Of a DNA stretch of 43,980 nt, positions 15,875 to 25,345 are shown one piece after another (the first letter of the stretch is position 1; each line of letters starts with the position of its first letter). The DNA is taken from assembly GCA_964567045.1 (NCBI GenBank), contig CAZMLE010000030.1, positions 1 to 43,980 on the forward strand, written 5' to 3'. Made by a program: the position numbers and the translations under genes. The notes under the pieces were generated by a model. The model saw nothing but the letters and a program-made list of their open reading frames with translations. It was not told the DNA's origin and did no database searches. The DNA comes from JAFNGF01 sp964567045. GTDB taxonomy: Bacteria > Planctomycetota > Phycisphaerae > Sedimentisphaerales > Anaerobacaceae.

Positions 15875-16843
15875 TCAGACCTCCAAAAACCCGTCGCTGG
15901 TGACTCGCGGCCCGTCTCTCGTTCGGCATACGGGACACGGGTCACGATTGACTACTGCCCGTAAGTAAGGATGAGTCAAGCCAGATACCTCGTCGGCTAT
16001 CACACCGGCCTGCCTGTACAAAAGCAAACGATAGGATTTGAACTTCTTGAAGTTTTCGCCCGTTTTTGCCCCGCTGAAGTACTTCTCACTAATCCTGGAT
16101 ATTCTCTTTCGGTACAGGAACTTCAGACATCTTGACATCAGAGGATGTCGATCATTCAAGAATTGCTGTGCCAACTCTATGCCGGGTCTGACCACTTCAT
16201 TAAACGCATCATTGACGATATCCAGGGTTGGCGCCGTTTGCTCAGTTATGTCCAAGTCTTCGACAAGCTCAAGGGGATACTGTGACACGAGACAATAAAA
16301 AGTCTTCAGTGGATGTCCGCCCGGTAGAAGACTCCTATCTGGAGTATCCCTTTTGAAAATATCACAAATCAAGATATAGCCACCTTTGTTCAAAAGCCCA
16401 AGCGTCCTGCTGATCGCCTCTTCGGGTTTGATATATTGAAAACTCTCACTGAACAGAATTAGGTCGTAGCGATTTGGTGTTTCCAGCTCCTCATAGAAAC
16501 ACTCAAAGATGATGCTCCTGGCTCCGAGAAGCTGCCGCGCTTGATTGCTCAGATATGAGCTTGGAGAGACACAGTCCACCTGATATCCCGCGTCCAGCAG
16601 CATCTTAGCTATCTGGCCGGAGCCACATCCAACATCCAAGATGCTCTTTACATCAGACGGGATATGTGAAATGAGGAACCCGGCGTAATTCTCCTGTGCG
16701 ATGCGCAAGTTGGCTATGTCCACTTCCAGGCCGCTGGTCCAATACCCATAGTGAAGGTGCTGCGATTTCAGGAAATACTTGCTACAGATGGCGCCGATCT
16801 CGACCCCTACATTACGCGAAACTGCTTTCCTTGATTTATGCAT
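15875..16843 (-). CDS. Class I SAM-dependent methyltransferase of unknown target
   Basis: This 322-residue protein has SAM motif I (ILDVGCGSGQ), an acidic post-I region, and LILFSESFQYI, typical of class I methyltransferases. Its C-terminal half (FLYRKRISRISEKYF onward) is Lys/Arg-rich and unrecognised. It sits tightly between acsF (2-bp gap) and acsD (1-bp gap), an unusual place. Codons look more AT-rich than in the acs genes, hinting at later acquisition. The last ~24 residues are encoded by a CGTCGCTGGTGACTCG-type repeat. The ATG at 16843 is preferred over TTG 16849. It could modify the corrinoid protein, a cofactor or something unrelated; the sequence does not decide. Confidence 0.8.
   Translation of the reverse strand: MHKSRKAVSRNVGVEIGAICSKYFLKSQHLHYGYWTSGLEVDIANLRIAQENYAGFLISHIPSDVKSILDVGCGSGQIAKMLLDAGYQVDCVSPSSYLSNQARQLLGARSIIFECFYEELETPNRYDLILFSESFQYIKPEEAISRTLGLLNKGGYILICDIFKRDTPDRSLLPGGHPLKTFYCLVSQYPLELVEDLDITEQTAPTLDIVNDAFNEVVRPGIELAQQFLNDRHPLMSRCLKFLYRKRISRISEKYFSGAKTGENFKKFKSYRLLLYRQAGVIADEVSGLTHPYLRAVVNRDPCPVCRTRDGPRVTSDGFLEV
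15891..15950. repeat. CGTGACTCG-type repeat forming the methyltransferase C-terminus
   Basis: The segment has TGACTCGCGGCCCGT followed by ACGGGACACGGGTCACG, an imperfect inverted pair. It resembles 12873-12909 and 31231-31278. It lies inside the 3' end of the methyltransferase gene and encodes its last residues (through TSDGFLEV). Confidence 0.5.
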
Positions 16844-16845
16844 AG

Positions 16846-17601
16846 TCAAAGCCTTACCATTATTTTCTGTTCAGCCATCCTTCGTACAGCCAAAAGAGCC
16901 GGGCTATGGGGGTCAAGGTCAAAGATGGTCCTACCCTGGATAGACGCATCCAGAACAGATTGGTCCATCGGTATGCGCCCCAGTGTTTCTATGCCGTCTA
17001 ATCCTGGCTCGCAGCCCGCAGCACCTTCAACTTTGTTCCACACAACGCCGCTTTCTTTTACCACGATGGGCAACTGTTTGGCAAGGGCAAAAATCCTTTT
17101 GGCGGTAACCGCGCCGAGCGAAGTCGCCTCTGTAACAATGCAAAGTAGGTCCACATTATTTGTCGTTCGGCGGGAAAGGTGCTCCATTCCCGCCTCATTG
17201 TCTATGACCACAAACTGATATTGCGAACTTAATTTATCCAGAAACTGCCGCAGCAGGTTGTTTACCGCACAGTAGCAGTCCGGTCCTTCCGGCCGACCCA
17301 TAGTAAGCAAATCGAAACGGGCGGCCTCGGTAATCGCCTGCTGGATGCTATATTCAAACGTTCGGAGCTTATCCATCCCGCCGCCGTTGGCCGGCTTTTT
17401 ACGGGCATTCTCGCGGATTTCGGCGATAGTGCCGGCTAGCTCGACCCCTAACGTCAGGCCCAGGCACGAATTCGCATCGGCATCGACCGCCAGTATCGCA
17501 CCTGCCCCCTGTTCAGCAAGAAGCCTAACAATCATTGCGGCCACGGTAGTTTTGCCTGATCCGCCCTTTCCACTTATTGCTATGGTTGTCGCCATTTTCA
17601 T
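16846..17601 (-). CDS. acsF: CO dehydrogenase/ACS nickel-maturation ATPase (CooC/AcsF family)
   Basis: This 251-residue MinD-type ATPase has the P-loop GKGGSGKTT (residues 11-19) and the CooC-type CxC motif (C109, C111 in GPDCYCAVN) that bridges the dimer and binds nickel. The family inserts Ni into the C-cluster of CODH or the A-cluster of ACS. It lies among the ACS genes, so ACS maturation (AcsF) is the likelier role; a second homologue is at 31310-32110. The ATG at 17601 overlaps the RACo stop as TGATG; a GTG at 17604 is an alternative. It ends 2 bp before the methyltransferase start. Confidence 0.92.
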   Translation of the reverse strand: MKMATTIAISGKGGSGKTTVAAMIVRLLAEQGAGAILAVDADANSCLGLTLGVELAGTIAEIRENARKKPANGGGMDKLRTFEYSIQQAITEAARFDLLTMGRPEGPDCYCAVNNLLRQFLDKLSSQYQFVVIDNEAGMEHLSRRTTNNVDLLCIVTEATSLGAVTAKRIFALAKQLPIVVKESGVVWNKVEGAAGCEPGLDGIETLGRIPMDQSVLDASIQGRTIFDLDPHSPALLAVRRMAEQKIMVRL

Positions 17602-19523
17602 CACGCACGACGCATTACAGTTTCAGTCACTGATGGAAATAGCGATAAATCCGTATGCGGCAAAAAACACGCTCTTATAAATTCATCCATATAGCCCCTA
17701 TGACTCATCAGGTCGAAATAAGTCATACTTTCAGCAATTTTCTCGGCAGTTTTCAGTGCCTTTCGGCTCAACAAGACGGTTTTTGCGCCGGCGATAGATG
17801 TGTTTCCGACAAACTGGATTTTTTCCAGAGGCACATCAGGCAACATTCCAATAGTGATCGCGTGCCGCACGTCCAGAAAGTTTCCGAAGCCGCCGGCCAC
17901 GTAAATTGCGTCCAAATCCGCCAGCTTTGTCTGGGTCGATTCCATAAGCACTCGAATGGTGGCAAAAACGCCGGCCTTGGAGCGAACAAGGTTGTCGACA
18001 TCCGGCTGGGTAATCACTATTTCGTGATGCTCATTGCCTGCCGGCACTAACTGGAACTGCCAGCCTTCTTCGCCTTCGGTCATATTGGAATGACCGTTTG
18101 GTTTGAATCGGCCGGTCCGATCTATGACTCCATTCGTAAATAACTCGGCAAGCGTATCAAGAAGCCCTGAGCCGCAAATGCCCGCCGGGTGAGTGTTGCC
18201 GATAGTCTTGAACTGGACAGAGCCATCGTCGCATAAGCTTAGTTTTTCGATGGCCCCGGCTCCTGCTCTCATGCCGTGCTTTACTCCGCTTCCTTCGAAT
18301 GCCGGGCCTGCCGAGCTTGAGGCACAAACCATCCAGTCTTTGTTGCCCAGAACTACTTCGCCGTTTGTGCCAATATCGGTAAATAGACAGGTTCCTTTCT
18401 TGGTGAAAAGCCGGGTAGTCAATACGCCTCCCACGATGTCACTACCCACGTATGCAGCCACGCTGGGCAGGCAATATAGTAGCCCGCGCTTATTGATCTG
18501 GATGCCCACTTCCGCCGCCCGGATGGGCGGGATAAAGCCGGCAGAAGCAATATAGGGCTCCCTGCGTATCCGTGTAGGATCAAGATTGAGCAAAAAATGA
18601 ATCATCGCCGTGTTGCCGGCGCATATAACCGTGGTTATATCCTGTAAATCAATCTTTTGCCTGGCAGCCAGGGTGACAATCAAATTGTTTGCATCGTGTA
18701 CCAGGCGGTTCTGCATCTCGTCAAAGGCGTTATTTTCCTCTGCGTAGATGATTCGCCGGATGTAGTCGTCGCCAAAATTGATTTGACTATTGTATGTAGC
18801 TTCGGCATCCAGAGTCCTGGCATTGGTTAGATCGATCAGATGGGCTACCACGGTGGTTGTGCCCAGATCGACAGCAACCGCGAAATTCCTCTTACAATGA
18901 TTGCCCGATTCTACTTCGACAAGCTCGGTTGTTCCGCCTCGGCGGCCAATAGTGACGGTGGCTTTATAGCCCGAATCCTGCAAGACGCGCGGAAGTTTTT
19001 GAAGGATGCGAAAGCCGGTCTGCATTATGGGAGCGTCAATTTTTTCCCGGATAGCCAAATACAAACGCTCATGGTCGGCGGTGTGGTCCTGAACACTCGG
19101 CGGCGTCATTTCCAGATATAGTTTTTGCACCAGTGGGTCAAACGGAAAAATCCCTGCCTGCACCTCGCCGGCAAGCTCGCTGAACCGGCGGGTATCGACA
19201 TCCATAAGGATTTGACTCGTTTCCAAAGCGTGGAACTTTGGAACAGTCACAATCATATCGGAAAGTATCCTGGTCTGGCACGCCAGGACCATATTTTCGC
19301 GTGTTTCCTCGGGCGTGAGCAAAGAAGTGGGCCTGGCCTGAAATTGCCCCTGGTCGATGATTACTTTGCATTTGCCGCAGTATCCGTCGCCGCCGCAGAT
19401 GCTGCTTAGATAAATGCCTGCCTGCCGAGCTGCATCCAGCAGTATTGTTCCACCGGCAACTTCGGTTTTCAGGCCGCTCGGCTCAAAACGAACCGTAAAC
19501 TTTTTCTTCTTACTTTCTTCCAC
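17601..19523 (-). CDS. acsV: Corrinoid protein reductive activator (RACo, ASKHA ATPase)
   Basis: This 640-residue protein has an N-terminal [2Fe-2S] ferredoxin domain (C43, C49, C52, C82), a linker, and a C-terminal ASKHA ATPase domain with VDLGTTTVVAH, DIGTNGEVVLG and the adenosine motif VAGGFGNFLD. RACo uses ATP to reduce inactive Co(II) corrinoid protein back to Co(I). Length matches the ~630-residue family. The start is GTG at 19523; the upstream ribosome-binding site is weak. It lies 126 bp after acsC, with a repeat in the gap, and is translationally coupled to acsF. Confidence 0.95.
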   Translation of the reverse strand: MEESKKKKFTVRFEPSGLKTEVAGGTILLDAARQAGIYLSSICGGDGYCGKCKVIIDQGQFQARPTSLLTPEETRENMVLACQTRILSDMIVTVPKFHALETSQILMDVDTRRFSELAGEVQAGIFPFDPLVQKLYLEMTPPSVQDHTADHERLYLAIREKIDAPIMQTGFRILQKLPRVLQDSGYKATVTIGRRGGTTELVEVESGNHCKRNFAVAVDLGTTTVVAHLIDLTNARTLDAEATYNSQINFGDDYIRRIIYAEENNAFDEMQNRLVHDANNLIVTLAARQKIDLQDITTVICAGNTAMIHFLLNLDPTRIRREPYIASAGFIPPIRAAEVGIQINKRGLLYCLPSVAAYVGSDIVGGVLTTRLFTKKGTCLFTDIGTNGEVVLGNKDWMVCASSSAGPAFEGSGVKHGMRAGAGAIEKLSLCDDGSVQFKTIGNTHPAGICGSGLLDTLAELFTNGVIDRTGRFKPNGHSNMTEGEEGWQFQLVPAGNEHHEIVITQPDVDNLVRSKAGVFATIRVLMESTQTKLADLDAIYVAGGFGNFLDVRHAITIGMLPDVPLEKIQFVGNTSIAGAKTVLLSRKALKTAEKIAESMTYFDLMSHRGYMDEFIRACFLPHTDLSLFPSVTETVMRRA

Positions 19524-19544
19524 ACTCGGTCTCGGCGATTAATT

Positions 19545-19628
19545 AGTGCCTAAAGTGTAGAGTGCCTAAATTGAGCTAAAGTTGAAGAGTAATCCACGAC
19601 TTTAGGCATTTTAGAGACTTTAGACACT
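19545..19628. repeat. Degenerate AGTGCCTAAA repeat between acsC and RACo
   Basis: Forward units AGTGCCTAAA at 19545 and 19561 are followed by inverted variants TTTAGGCATT (19601) and TTTAGACACT (19619). It fills most of the 126-bp gap between acsC and RACo. It is a diverged relative of the array at 14827-14904. Confidence 0.75.
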
Positions 19629-19649
19629 CCGAACTTTAATTCACCTTAT

Positions 19650-20993
19650 TTACTTCCAGACTTCTTTGAGGTATTTGGGCAGCATGGCGCTTTCCCGCGG
19701 CCCTACCATAACTTCCCAGTTCGTGGCTTCTTCCAGCTTGCCGCTCATAACCGCGACATAGCCGGGGATTATCAGTTTACGGTGCTTGACCAGGCTGGCC
19801 ACGTTATCCTTGGCCATCGCGTCAGCCACCGTTTTTTCGTTGAGCTTGTCTCCTGAATATGCTGTCAGCACGCTGGTGCCCTCCGTATCAACCACGAGGA
19901 TGTAGCTGGGGACTCTGCTGGCCTCGACATCGGATTGCACAGTGTAATAGGTCAGCGAAAAGTTTGTCGTAAACATAAGAGGCGAATTCTCGCCCGGCTC
20001 GCCGATAGCATACACCTTCGGCTCTACCTGGACGGGCTTCTGCGGATCGGTGAAGATATTCATCACGCACGTGAGCATAGGCAAAACCGCATACGGCTCA
20101 ATCGTCTCGACAACCACGATGCTCGAATATTTGCAAATCAGGCTGCAAGCCTCCGCCGTCTGCTGCTCTGGACTGCCGCCGAGCACGAAGGATACAGTGG
20201 GATAGCCCAAAGGCCTGAACACCTTCTTTAGCGACAGAACCCGCATCCTGGTCATGTCATAGAGCTTTTCTTTTAAGCCGGCGGTCGAAAGATTAAGCAC
20301 GATATCCTCGACGCCAACGGCTTTGATTTTCTCGCTCAAATCGGCCAGTTCTTCAATCGATCCGGCCTTTGCCACCAGCGGACAGCCGTTCTCTTTGGCG
20401 ATCTTGGCCATTTCTTCGGCATTCTTAGTAGTTGCTGCTGCCAATAGCGGTATTCCCGCAGTATCCTTGATTTGTTTCAGAGCCGCACCAGCAGCCTGTG
20501 GTGACTCCGTCACCAGAATCAGGGCTAAATCGCTCTGCTTTGCCGCTTGCGCACAGACCTGGGCGAAAGGCTCGGGCGAGCCACTGTCGTTCGTGACCGC
20601 AATGGCTCTTACGCCAATCTTGGTTCCGACTCGTTCGAATTGCAGTGAATTTATGGCTTTGATGCGGCTGGAGAGATCCCTGCCGGACAGCTTATCCGAG
20701 ACGGTTACAGCCAGCACTGTCGGATTGTAGAATCTCTCTTCGTGCCGGAACATCACGGTCTCTTGCCCGACCGTCAGTTGCGAATCTTTTCGGCCAAATA
20801 CGATCTTGCGCATCGGCGGAGCCGCAGCGGCTGCGAGCTTCTGCTTGGATTCTTCCGAAACGTGTGGGCAGTCCTCCAGCTTGGCACGTTTCTGAGCGAG
20901 CTGCATGGCAAAAGCCAGACAGGTGGGCATTCCGCACTTTTTGCAGTTAGTCTTGGGCAACAGCTTGAAAATCTCTAACCCCGTTAACGCCAT
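19650..20993 (-). CDS. acsC: Corrinoid/iron-sulfur protein large subunit
   Basis: This 447-residue subunit has an N-terminal [4Fe-4S] domain with C17, C20, C25 and C42 (CKKCGMPTC and a distal Cys), a central TIM barrel and a C-terminal corrinoid-binding domain. It carries the methyl group on cobalt between AcsE and ACS, and the cluster reduces the cobalt. Length matches the Moorella protein (~446). The ATG at 20993 has GGAGG 5 bases upstream, so it is preferred over the in-frame start at 21005. It lies 112 bp after acsB; that gap carries a hairpin repeat. Confidence 0.96.
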   Translation of the reverse strand: MALTGLEIFKLLPKTNCKKCGMPTCLAFAMQLAQKRAKLEDCPHVSEESKQKLAAAAAPPMRKIVFGRKDSQLTVGQETVMFRHEERFYNPTVLAVTVSDKLSGRDLSSRIKAINSLQFERVGTKIGVRAIAVTNDSGSPEPFAQVCAQAAKQSDLALILVTESPQAAGAALKQIKDTAGIPLLAAATTKNAEEMAKIAKENGCPLVAKAGSIEELADLSEKIKAVGVEDIVLNLSTAGLKEKLYDMTRMRVLSLKKVFRPLGYPTVSFVLGGSPEQQTAEACSLICKYSSIVVVETIEPYAVLPMLTCVMNIFTDPQKPVQVEPKVYAIGEPGENSPLMFTTNFSLTYYTVQSDVEASRVPSYILVVDTEGTSVLTAYSGDKLNEKTVADAMAKDNVASLVKHRKLIIPGYVAVMSGKLEEATNWEVMVGPRESAMLPKYLKEVWK

Positions 20994-21012
20994 AACAACC
21001 TCCAAATTAGAT

Positions 21013-21100
21013 ATTAAAAATCAAATATCAAAATTGCGGAATTGCCGCTACGCGGCAATGACATCCTTAATTTTGCATTTTACATTTTGATTTTTGATTT
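21013..21100. repeat. AT-rich inverted repeat with GC hairpin between acsB and acsC
   Basis: A central hairpin, ATTGCCGC/GCGGCAAT with a 3-base loop (21041-21059), is followed by ATGACA as in the 3886-3972 element. It is flanked by imperfect inverted AT-rich words built from AATCAAA/TTTGATT. It lies in the 112-bp gap between acsB and acsC and could influence the ratio of these transcripts. Confidence 0.75.
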
Positions 21101-21105
21101 CACTT

Positions 21106-23292
21106 TCAGAACATCGGTTCCATGCTCGCCACCGGATGGCCGGCTCTGGTAATAAACTCCAGAACCTGCTCTTCGGTGGTAGCGGTCTTCTCATCAGCGA
21201 TCTTGGCGAGGAACTGAACGCCCTCCAGTCCGAGCTCTTGCGCCCTTTTGACGAAGGTATCTTTGATTTCTTCTTTGAGCATCGTAGGCATCCATACAAT
21301 CCGGCGGATTCCGCCTTCTGCGGCTATAAACTTCCTGGAGTTGATGTAGTGCTTCGAGTGCCCGATAAAGCCCGGCGTTTGCTGTCCGCCGCCCACGGTG
21401 CCGGCAAGTGTCGAAAACTTCATCCCGCACGGCGTCATCTCGGCAAATTCCCGGTTGGCAATCATTATTCCGCCTGTCGAGGGCAGCACCGCGGCGATAC
21501 ATTCGAAGCAGCCGCACGAAGTCATCGGGTCGGTAATCATGCTATACTGGCTCATTCGCTGGACGCCGCCCCGGCTGATCTGTTGAACAAATGCGTTTAT
21601 CTTGTCCCACTGGCCGATCTTAGGCTCAATGCAGTTGCCCTTCGCGATGGGCTGATTTGGTCCGGAAGGCGTTATCTCATACGCCGCCCGGCAATCCAGC
21701 CAGCTATAGGCGCCGCACAGACCGGGGCGTTCCGGCGAAACCACGCAGACGTGATTCGGAGCAAAACTCTGACACAATGTGCAGGAATAGAAGGTCTCCA
21801 CGTCCTCATCGGTCATGCCGGCAAGCCGCTCGTCACGCTCGGCGAACACCTTGCGGGCCATCTCACATAGCTCCACAACCTTTTTCTCGTCGGTGAAGAT
21901 TTTGACCTGCACCTTGTCTATGATGCTGGAATACTCATCGTGATATTTGGCGTGCAGGATTTTGCCGATATGCTCAAGCCGGAATCCCGCCTTGAAGGCG
22001 TCTTTGGAGATTCGGATCCAGTTCATGTCGCGCTGGCCCATGTGCCATAGTCCCTGGGCCTCGTTCATGAACCTATGAATTTGCCGCTCCAGCACAGGCT
22101 CAAAATCGGGCTGCATTTTTCTTCCCGCCACCTCAACGACGATCCCCAGCGGCAGCTTTCCTCCCTCCTGAACGGAATCGACATCTGAACCCTTCATTTC
22201 TATTTTGCCGTCTTCGACCTGGCCGATATCCAGCATCCGCAGCCATTCAAAAGATGGCGTTCTCTGGCCGCCGAACTCGCAGTACATATCTTCTTTGCGG
22301 ATGCGCTCGCCCTCAAACGCAGGGCTGTAGGCCACCGGAATGGGAATCTGCGAGACCTTTATCTTCAGGCCGCGAACTTCTATGGCTTTTTCCACGATCT
22401 GACCGTGCGGAATATTGGATACTACATGTTCATACGTACAGACGCCGGTGGGCAAAATCTGCGGAATGTCGGAGTCGGCGATGGTCGGAAATCCGTAGTT
22501 GATCGCACCGGCGGCGTTAGCGTACCATTCATCGGTAACCGTGCCCAGCGCCAGAACAAAGGCAAAAATTCTATTTTTGTTGTAGATAAGATTACGGTGG
22601 AAATCACCGGCTTGGACGCCTCCGAAGCTAAGTGCCGCCCGGCTGGCAAAACCGAGCGCATATACCGCCGAGGTAATATCTCTGCCGAAAGGCACCAGGC
22701 GGGTTTCCCATCCAAGCTGTACGCCGCCCTGGACAAGCTGTTCGGCAAACGTAGTGCCGTTGTGGTGCGCGTGCATAAAAACGTACAGGCAGCGCTGCTG
22801 CAATTTGCGGGCGATGTCTACCGCCGTTTCAACATCTGGTGCGGCGCCGACTACCGCCGCAAAGCCAGGGGCGGTGCCGTCAACAAACTGGATGCCGCGT
22901 TCGCGCAGGATTACATCGTCTGCCGCGCCGAGCCAGATGTCGTTTACCGGATTAGGCCCAATTACGTATTTACAGCCCTCGATAATTTCTTCTGCAAAAA
23001 GTGTGGCCATGCCCGCGTCAAGGGTCGGCCCCAAATACGGTATCCATAAATCATCGTCAACCGGCGGAGGCAATAAGTTCTTGATCTCTTGCATCACCTG
23101 CTCAAAGTCGGCGAGCTTTTCGACAGCTATGCCGGTCATGGAATAGATTATTGGCATGTAATAGCCGGTATTAGGAAACGCGACCGGGCAGTCTTTGCCT
23201 TTTTCTTTGATGGCACGTGAGAGAATATCTTCAGCCTGCTTAATTATTTTATGAGCACCACGTATAGCTGCTGAAGCGATGATTTTCGACAT
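21106..23292 (-). CDS. acsB: Acetyl-CoA synthase (CODH/ACS beta subunit)
   Basis: This full-length bacterial-type ACS has 728 residues (Moorella, 729). It condenses CO, the methyl group and CoA at the A-cluster. The A-cluster ligands are C504, C507, C516, C526, C593 and C595, exactly two positions below Moorella C506, C509, C518, C528, C595 and C597; the last pair forms the CGC motif in TSCGCFEC. The N-terminal CODH-docking domain is present, unlike archaeal forms. The ATG at 23292 has AGGAAAGG upstream. It follows cooS by 32 bp, consistent with an alpha2beta2 CODH/ACS complex. Confidence 0.98.
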   Translation of the reverse strand: MSKIIASAAIRGAHKIIKQAEDILSRAIKEKGKDCPVAFPNTGYYMPIIYSMTGIAVEKLADFEQVMQEIKNLLPPPVDDDLWIPYLGPTLDAGMATLFAEEIIEGCKYVIGPNPVNDIWLGAADDVILRERGIQFVDGTAPGFAAVVGAAPDVETAVDIARKLQQRCLYVFMHAHHNGTTFAEQLVQGGVQLGWETRLVPFGRDITSAVYALGFASRAALSFGGVQAGDFHRNLIYNKNRIFAFVLALGTVTDEWYANAAGAINYGFPTIADSDIPQILPTGVCTYEHVVSNIPHGQIVEKAIEVRGLKIKVSQIPIPVAYSPAFEGERIRKEDMYCEFGGQRTPSFEWLRMLDIGQVEDGKIEMKGSDVDSVQEGGKLPLGIVVEVAGRKMQPDFEPVLERQIHRFMNEAQGLWHMGQRDMNWIRISKDAFKAGFRLEHIGKILHAKYHDEYSSIIDKVQVKIFTDEKKVVELCEMARKVFAERDERLAGMTDEDVETFYSCTLCQSFAPNHVCVVSPERPGLCGAYSWLDCRAAYEITPSGPNQPIAKGNCIEPKIGQWDKINAFVQQISRGGVQRMSQYSMITDPMTSCGCFECIAAVLPSTGGIMIANREFAEMTPCGMKFSTLAGTVGGGQQTPGFIGHSKHYINSRKFIAAEGGIRRIVWMPTMLKEEIKDTFVKRAQELGLEGVQFLAKIADEKTATTEEQVLEFITRAGHPVASMEPMF

Positions 23293-23324
23293 AATCTAAC
23301 CTTTCCTCGATGAGAATCCAGTCT

Positions 23325-25271
23325 TTATTCTACTGCTAAAGCTCGTCGGTCCGCCATATCGTAAAGCTTTCGCTCTTTGGCCACGTTTATTCCCAGGGCG
23401 TCGCGTTTTTTCTCAATATGCTCAATCATCATATTGGCGGCCTTGATTGGGTCCCGCTCAAAGGCCCATTTGCCGCCGAATTCTTTTTCAATCTCGTCAG
23501 TCAAATAACGCGTTAAATTCGGTGCACCAAGAATAGGTAGTGGCTCAGCTATAACGGTGAAAACGCCGGAAGCAACAAAGTACATCCCGATTGAAACAGC
23601 CTTTTCGCTCATCCACTCCGGTGCGGCACCGGCAACCGGAAGCTCTGAAATGTCTTCGCCAAGCCCGCCCTCGGCAACCACATTTGACAGAATCGTCAAA
23701 ATTCTGCTATTATCCACGCAAGAGCCAACGTGCAGCACCGGTGGTATACCCACAGCCTCGCAGACCTCAAGCAGTCCTTTTCCGCAATATTTTGCTGCCG
23801 CCTCCGGCCTCATAAGGCCCGCTTTACCTGCTGCAACCGCGCTACAGCCCGTACTCACCACCAAAACATCATTCTTGAGCAGCTCTTTTATCAACGTCAA
23901 ATGGCCGTAATCATGCACCTGCTTGGGATTATTACAACCCACAACCCCTGCTGCACCCCGAATCCGCCCGTTAATAACATTGTCATTTAACGGTCGGTAA
24001 CTGGCTCGAAATCGGCCACCAAGATGGTAAAAAATGTTCTCTGTTGTAAAACCGGCAATGCCTCGCTCTTTTTCCTTCGGAATATTAACTTTGCCTTTTC
24101 TGTTAGGGAAATTCTCAATAGCGATTTTGATGATTTGTCGCGCGGTTTCCGCCGCTTTATCCTCATGGAATTCAATATGTTCTGCTCCATCCATTTTGCA
24201 CTTGGGCGAAGTAGTTATTAGCTTTGTATGGAAGCATTGCGAAAGTGACCCCAGTGCAGGCATTATGCACTGCACATCCACAAGCATAACATCAACCGCG
24301 CCGGTCATTATTGCTAATTCCTGCTGGAGGAAATTGCCGGCAACCGGTATGCCGTGACGCATTAATATCTCATTTGCTGTGCAGCACATACCGGCAAGGT
24401 TGATGCCTTGGGCACCTTTTTCTTCGGCCATTTTCAACAGTTCGGGTTCTTGCGAGACTGCCACGACTATATCCGACAAGGTTGGTTCGTGGCCGTGCAC
24501 AATGATATTGACCTTTTTGGCTTCAAGAACGCCGAGATTGGCCCCGAACCGAATCGGCCAGGGACTGCCGAAAAGGATATCCGAAAGCTCGGTCGCTATT
24601 AGCGACCCGCCCCACCCATCGGACAAAGACGCTCTAATACCCTGCTTCATGAGATTTTTGTAGTCTGAGCCAACACCAATATGTGTTCGGTGCATAATCT
24701 CGACGATTTCACGGTCAATCGCACGAGGAGTCACACCCTGTTCTTCCCAAACCTTTTGCCTGGCCGGCGGCGGATAAGAAGCGGCGCTAAGCAGTGTGCC
24801 GTCCGACTTTCCGAATTCAGATAACACCGCATTAGCTAAGTCGCCGGCGATCTGTTTTGTATTTCTGCCTTCAACTGCAACGCCATACCGCGCTGCCACC
24901 TCTCTCAACTTCAGCTCATCCTTAATCATATAATCGCAACTCTCGTTCTCAACCGCCATTTTGAACGTATGCGCGATGTCCCGGCCGTGATCAGAATGTG
25001 CTGCTGCACCGCCGGCAATCATCCGCAGCAGATTTCTCGCCGCAATTGTATCAGCGGTAGCGCCACATATACCTGCTTGCGGCCCGTCCTCAAACGGGTC
25101 AATTCGGCACGGCCCCATCGTGCAGATGCGGCAGCACAGCCCGAGTCTACCAAAGCCGCACTGCGGCGACTGGGCTTCAAGCCTGTCCCAGGCGTTCTGC
25201 TGGCCGGATTTGGCCATGTGGTCTATCATTTTCTGTGCTGCTTTATCACTGCTGCGCTTCTTAGCATCCAT
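23325..25271 (-). CDS. cooS: Ni-containing carbon monoxide dehydrogenase catalytic subunit
   Basis: This 648-residue Ni-Fe CODH reduces CO2 to CO for ACS. The N-terminal cluster-binding region has C38, C46, C47, C50, C55 and C69 (CGFGRLGLCCRICTMGPC). Later typical pieces are VHGHEPTLSD, GMCCTANE, GVVGCNNPK, VVSTGCSAVAAGK, and LHVGSCVDNSR, which contains C-cluster ligands. Length is normal. The ATG at 25271 is chosen because GGAG lies 6 bases upstream; the ATG at 25283 is less well placed. The ACS and maturase genes follow. The upstream gap carries the AGCGTATAGCGT repeat. Confidence 0.97.
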   Translation of the reverse strand: MDAKKRSSDKAAQKMIDHMAKSGQQNAWDRLEAQSPQCGFGRLGLCCRICTMGPCRIDPFEDGPQAGICGATADTIAARNLLRMIAGGAAAHSDHGRDIAHTFKMAVENESCDYMIKDELKLREVAARYGVAVEGRNTKQIAGDLANAVLSEFGKSDGTLLSAASYPPPARQKVWEEQGVTPRAIDREIVEIMHRTHIGVGSDYKNLMKQGIRASLSDGWGGSLIATELSDILFGSPWPIRFGANLGVLEAKKVNIIVHGHEPTLSDIVVAVSQEPELLKMAEEKGAQGINLAGMCCTANEILMRHGIPVAGNFLQQELAIMTGAVDVMLVDVQCIMPALGSLSQCFHTKLITTSPKCKMDGAEHIEFHEDKAAETARQIIKIAIENFPNRKGKVNIPKEKERGIAGFTTENIFYHLGGRFRASYRPLNDNVINGRIRGAAGVVGCNNPKQVHDYGHLTLIKELLKNDVLVVSTGCSAVAAGKAGLMRPEAAAKYCGKGLLEVCEAVGIPPVLHVGSCVDNSRILTILSNVVAEGGLGEDISELPVAGAAPEWMSEKAVSIGMYFVASGVFTVIAEPLPILGAPNLTRYLTDEIEKEFGGKWAFERDPIKAANMMIEHIEKKRDALGINVAKERKLYDMADRRALAVE

Positions 25272-25293
25272 AAAAATCTCCATTCATCAAAAC

Positions 25294-25345
25294 CAGCGTA
25301 TAGCGTGGAGCGTGGAGTTTCCTATCCGCTGTACGCTATACGCTG
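25294..25345. repeat. CAGCGTATAGCGT palindromic repeat at the cooS/diaphorase junction
   Basis: Perfect 13-bp arms CAGCGTATAGCGT (25294-25306) and ACGCTATACGCTG (25333-25345) are extended to about 25357 by further ACGCTGTACGCTG words. The right half lies inside the diaphorase gene ending at 25322 and encodes its last ~12 residues (TAYSVQRIAYSG) and the stop. The left half is in the leader of cooS. Confidence 0.85.
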
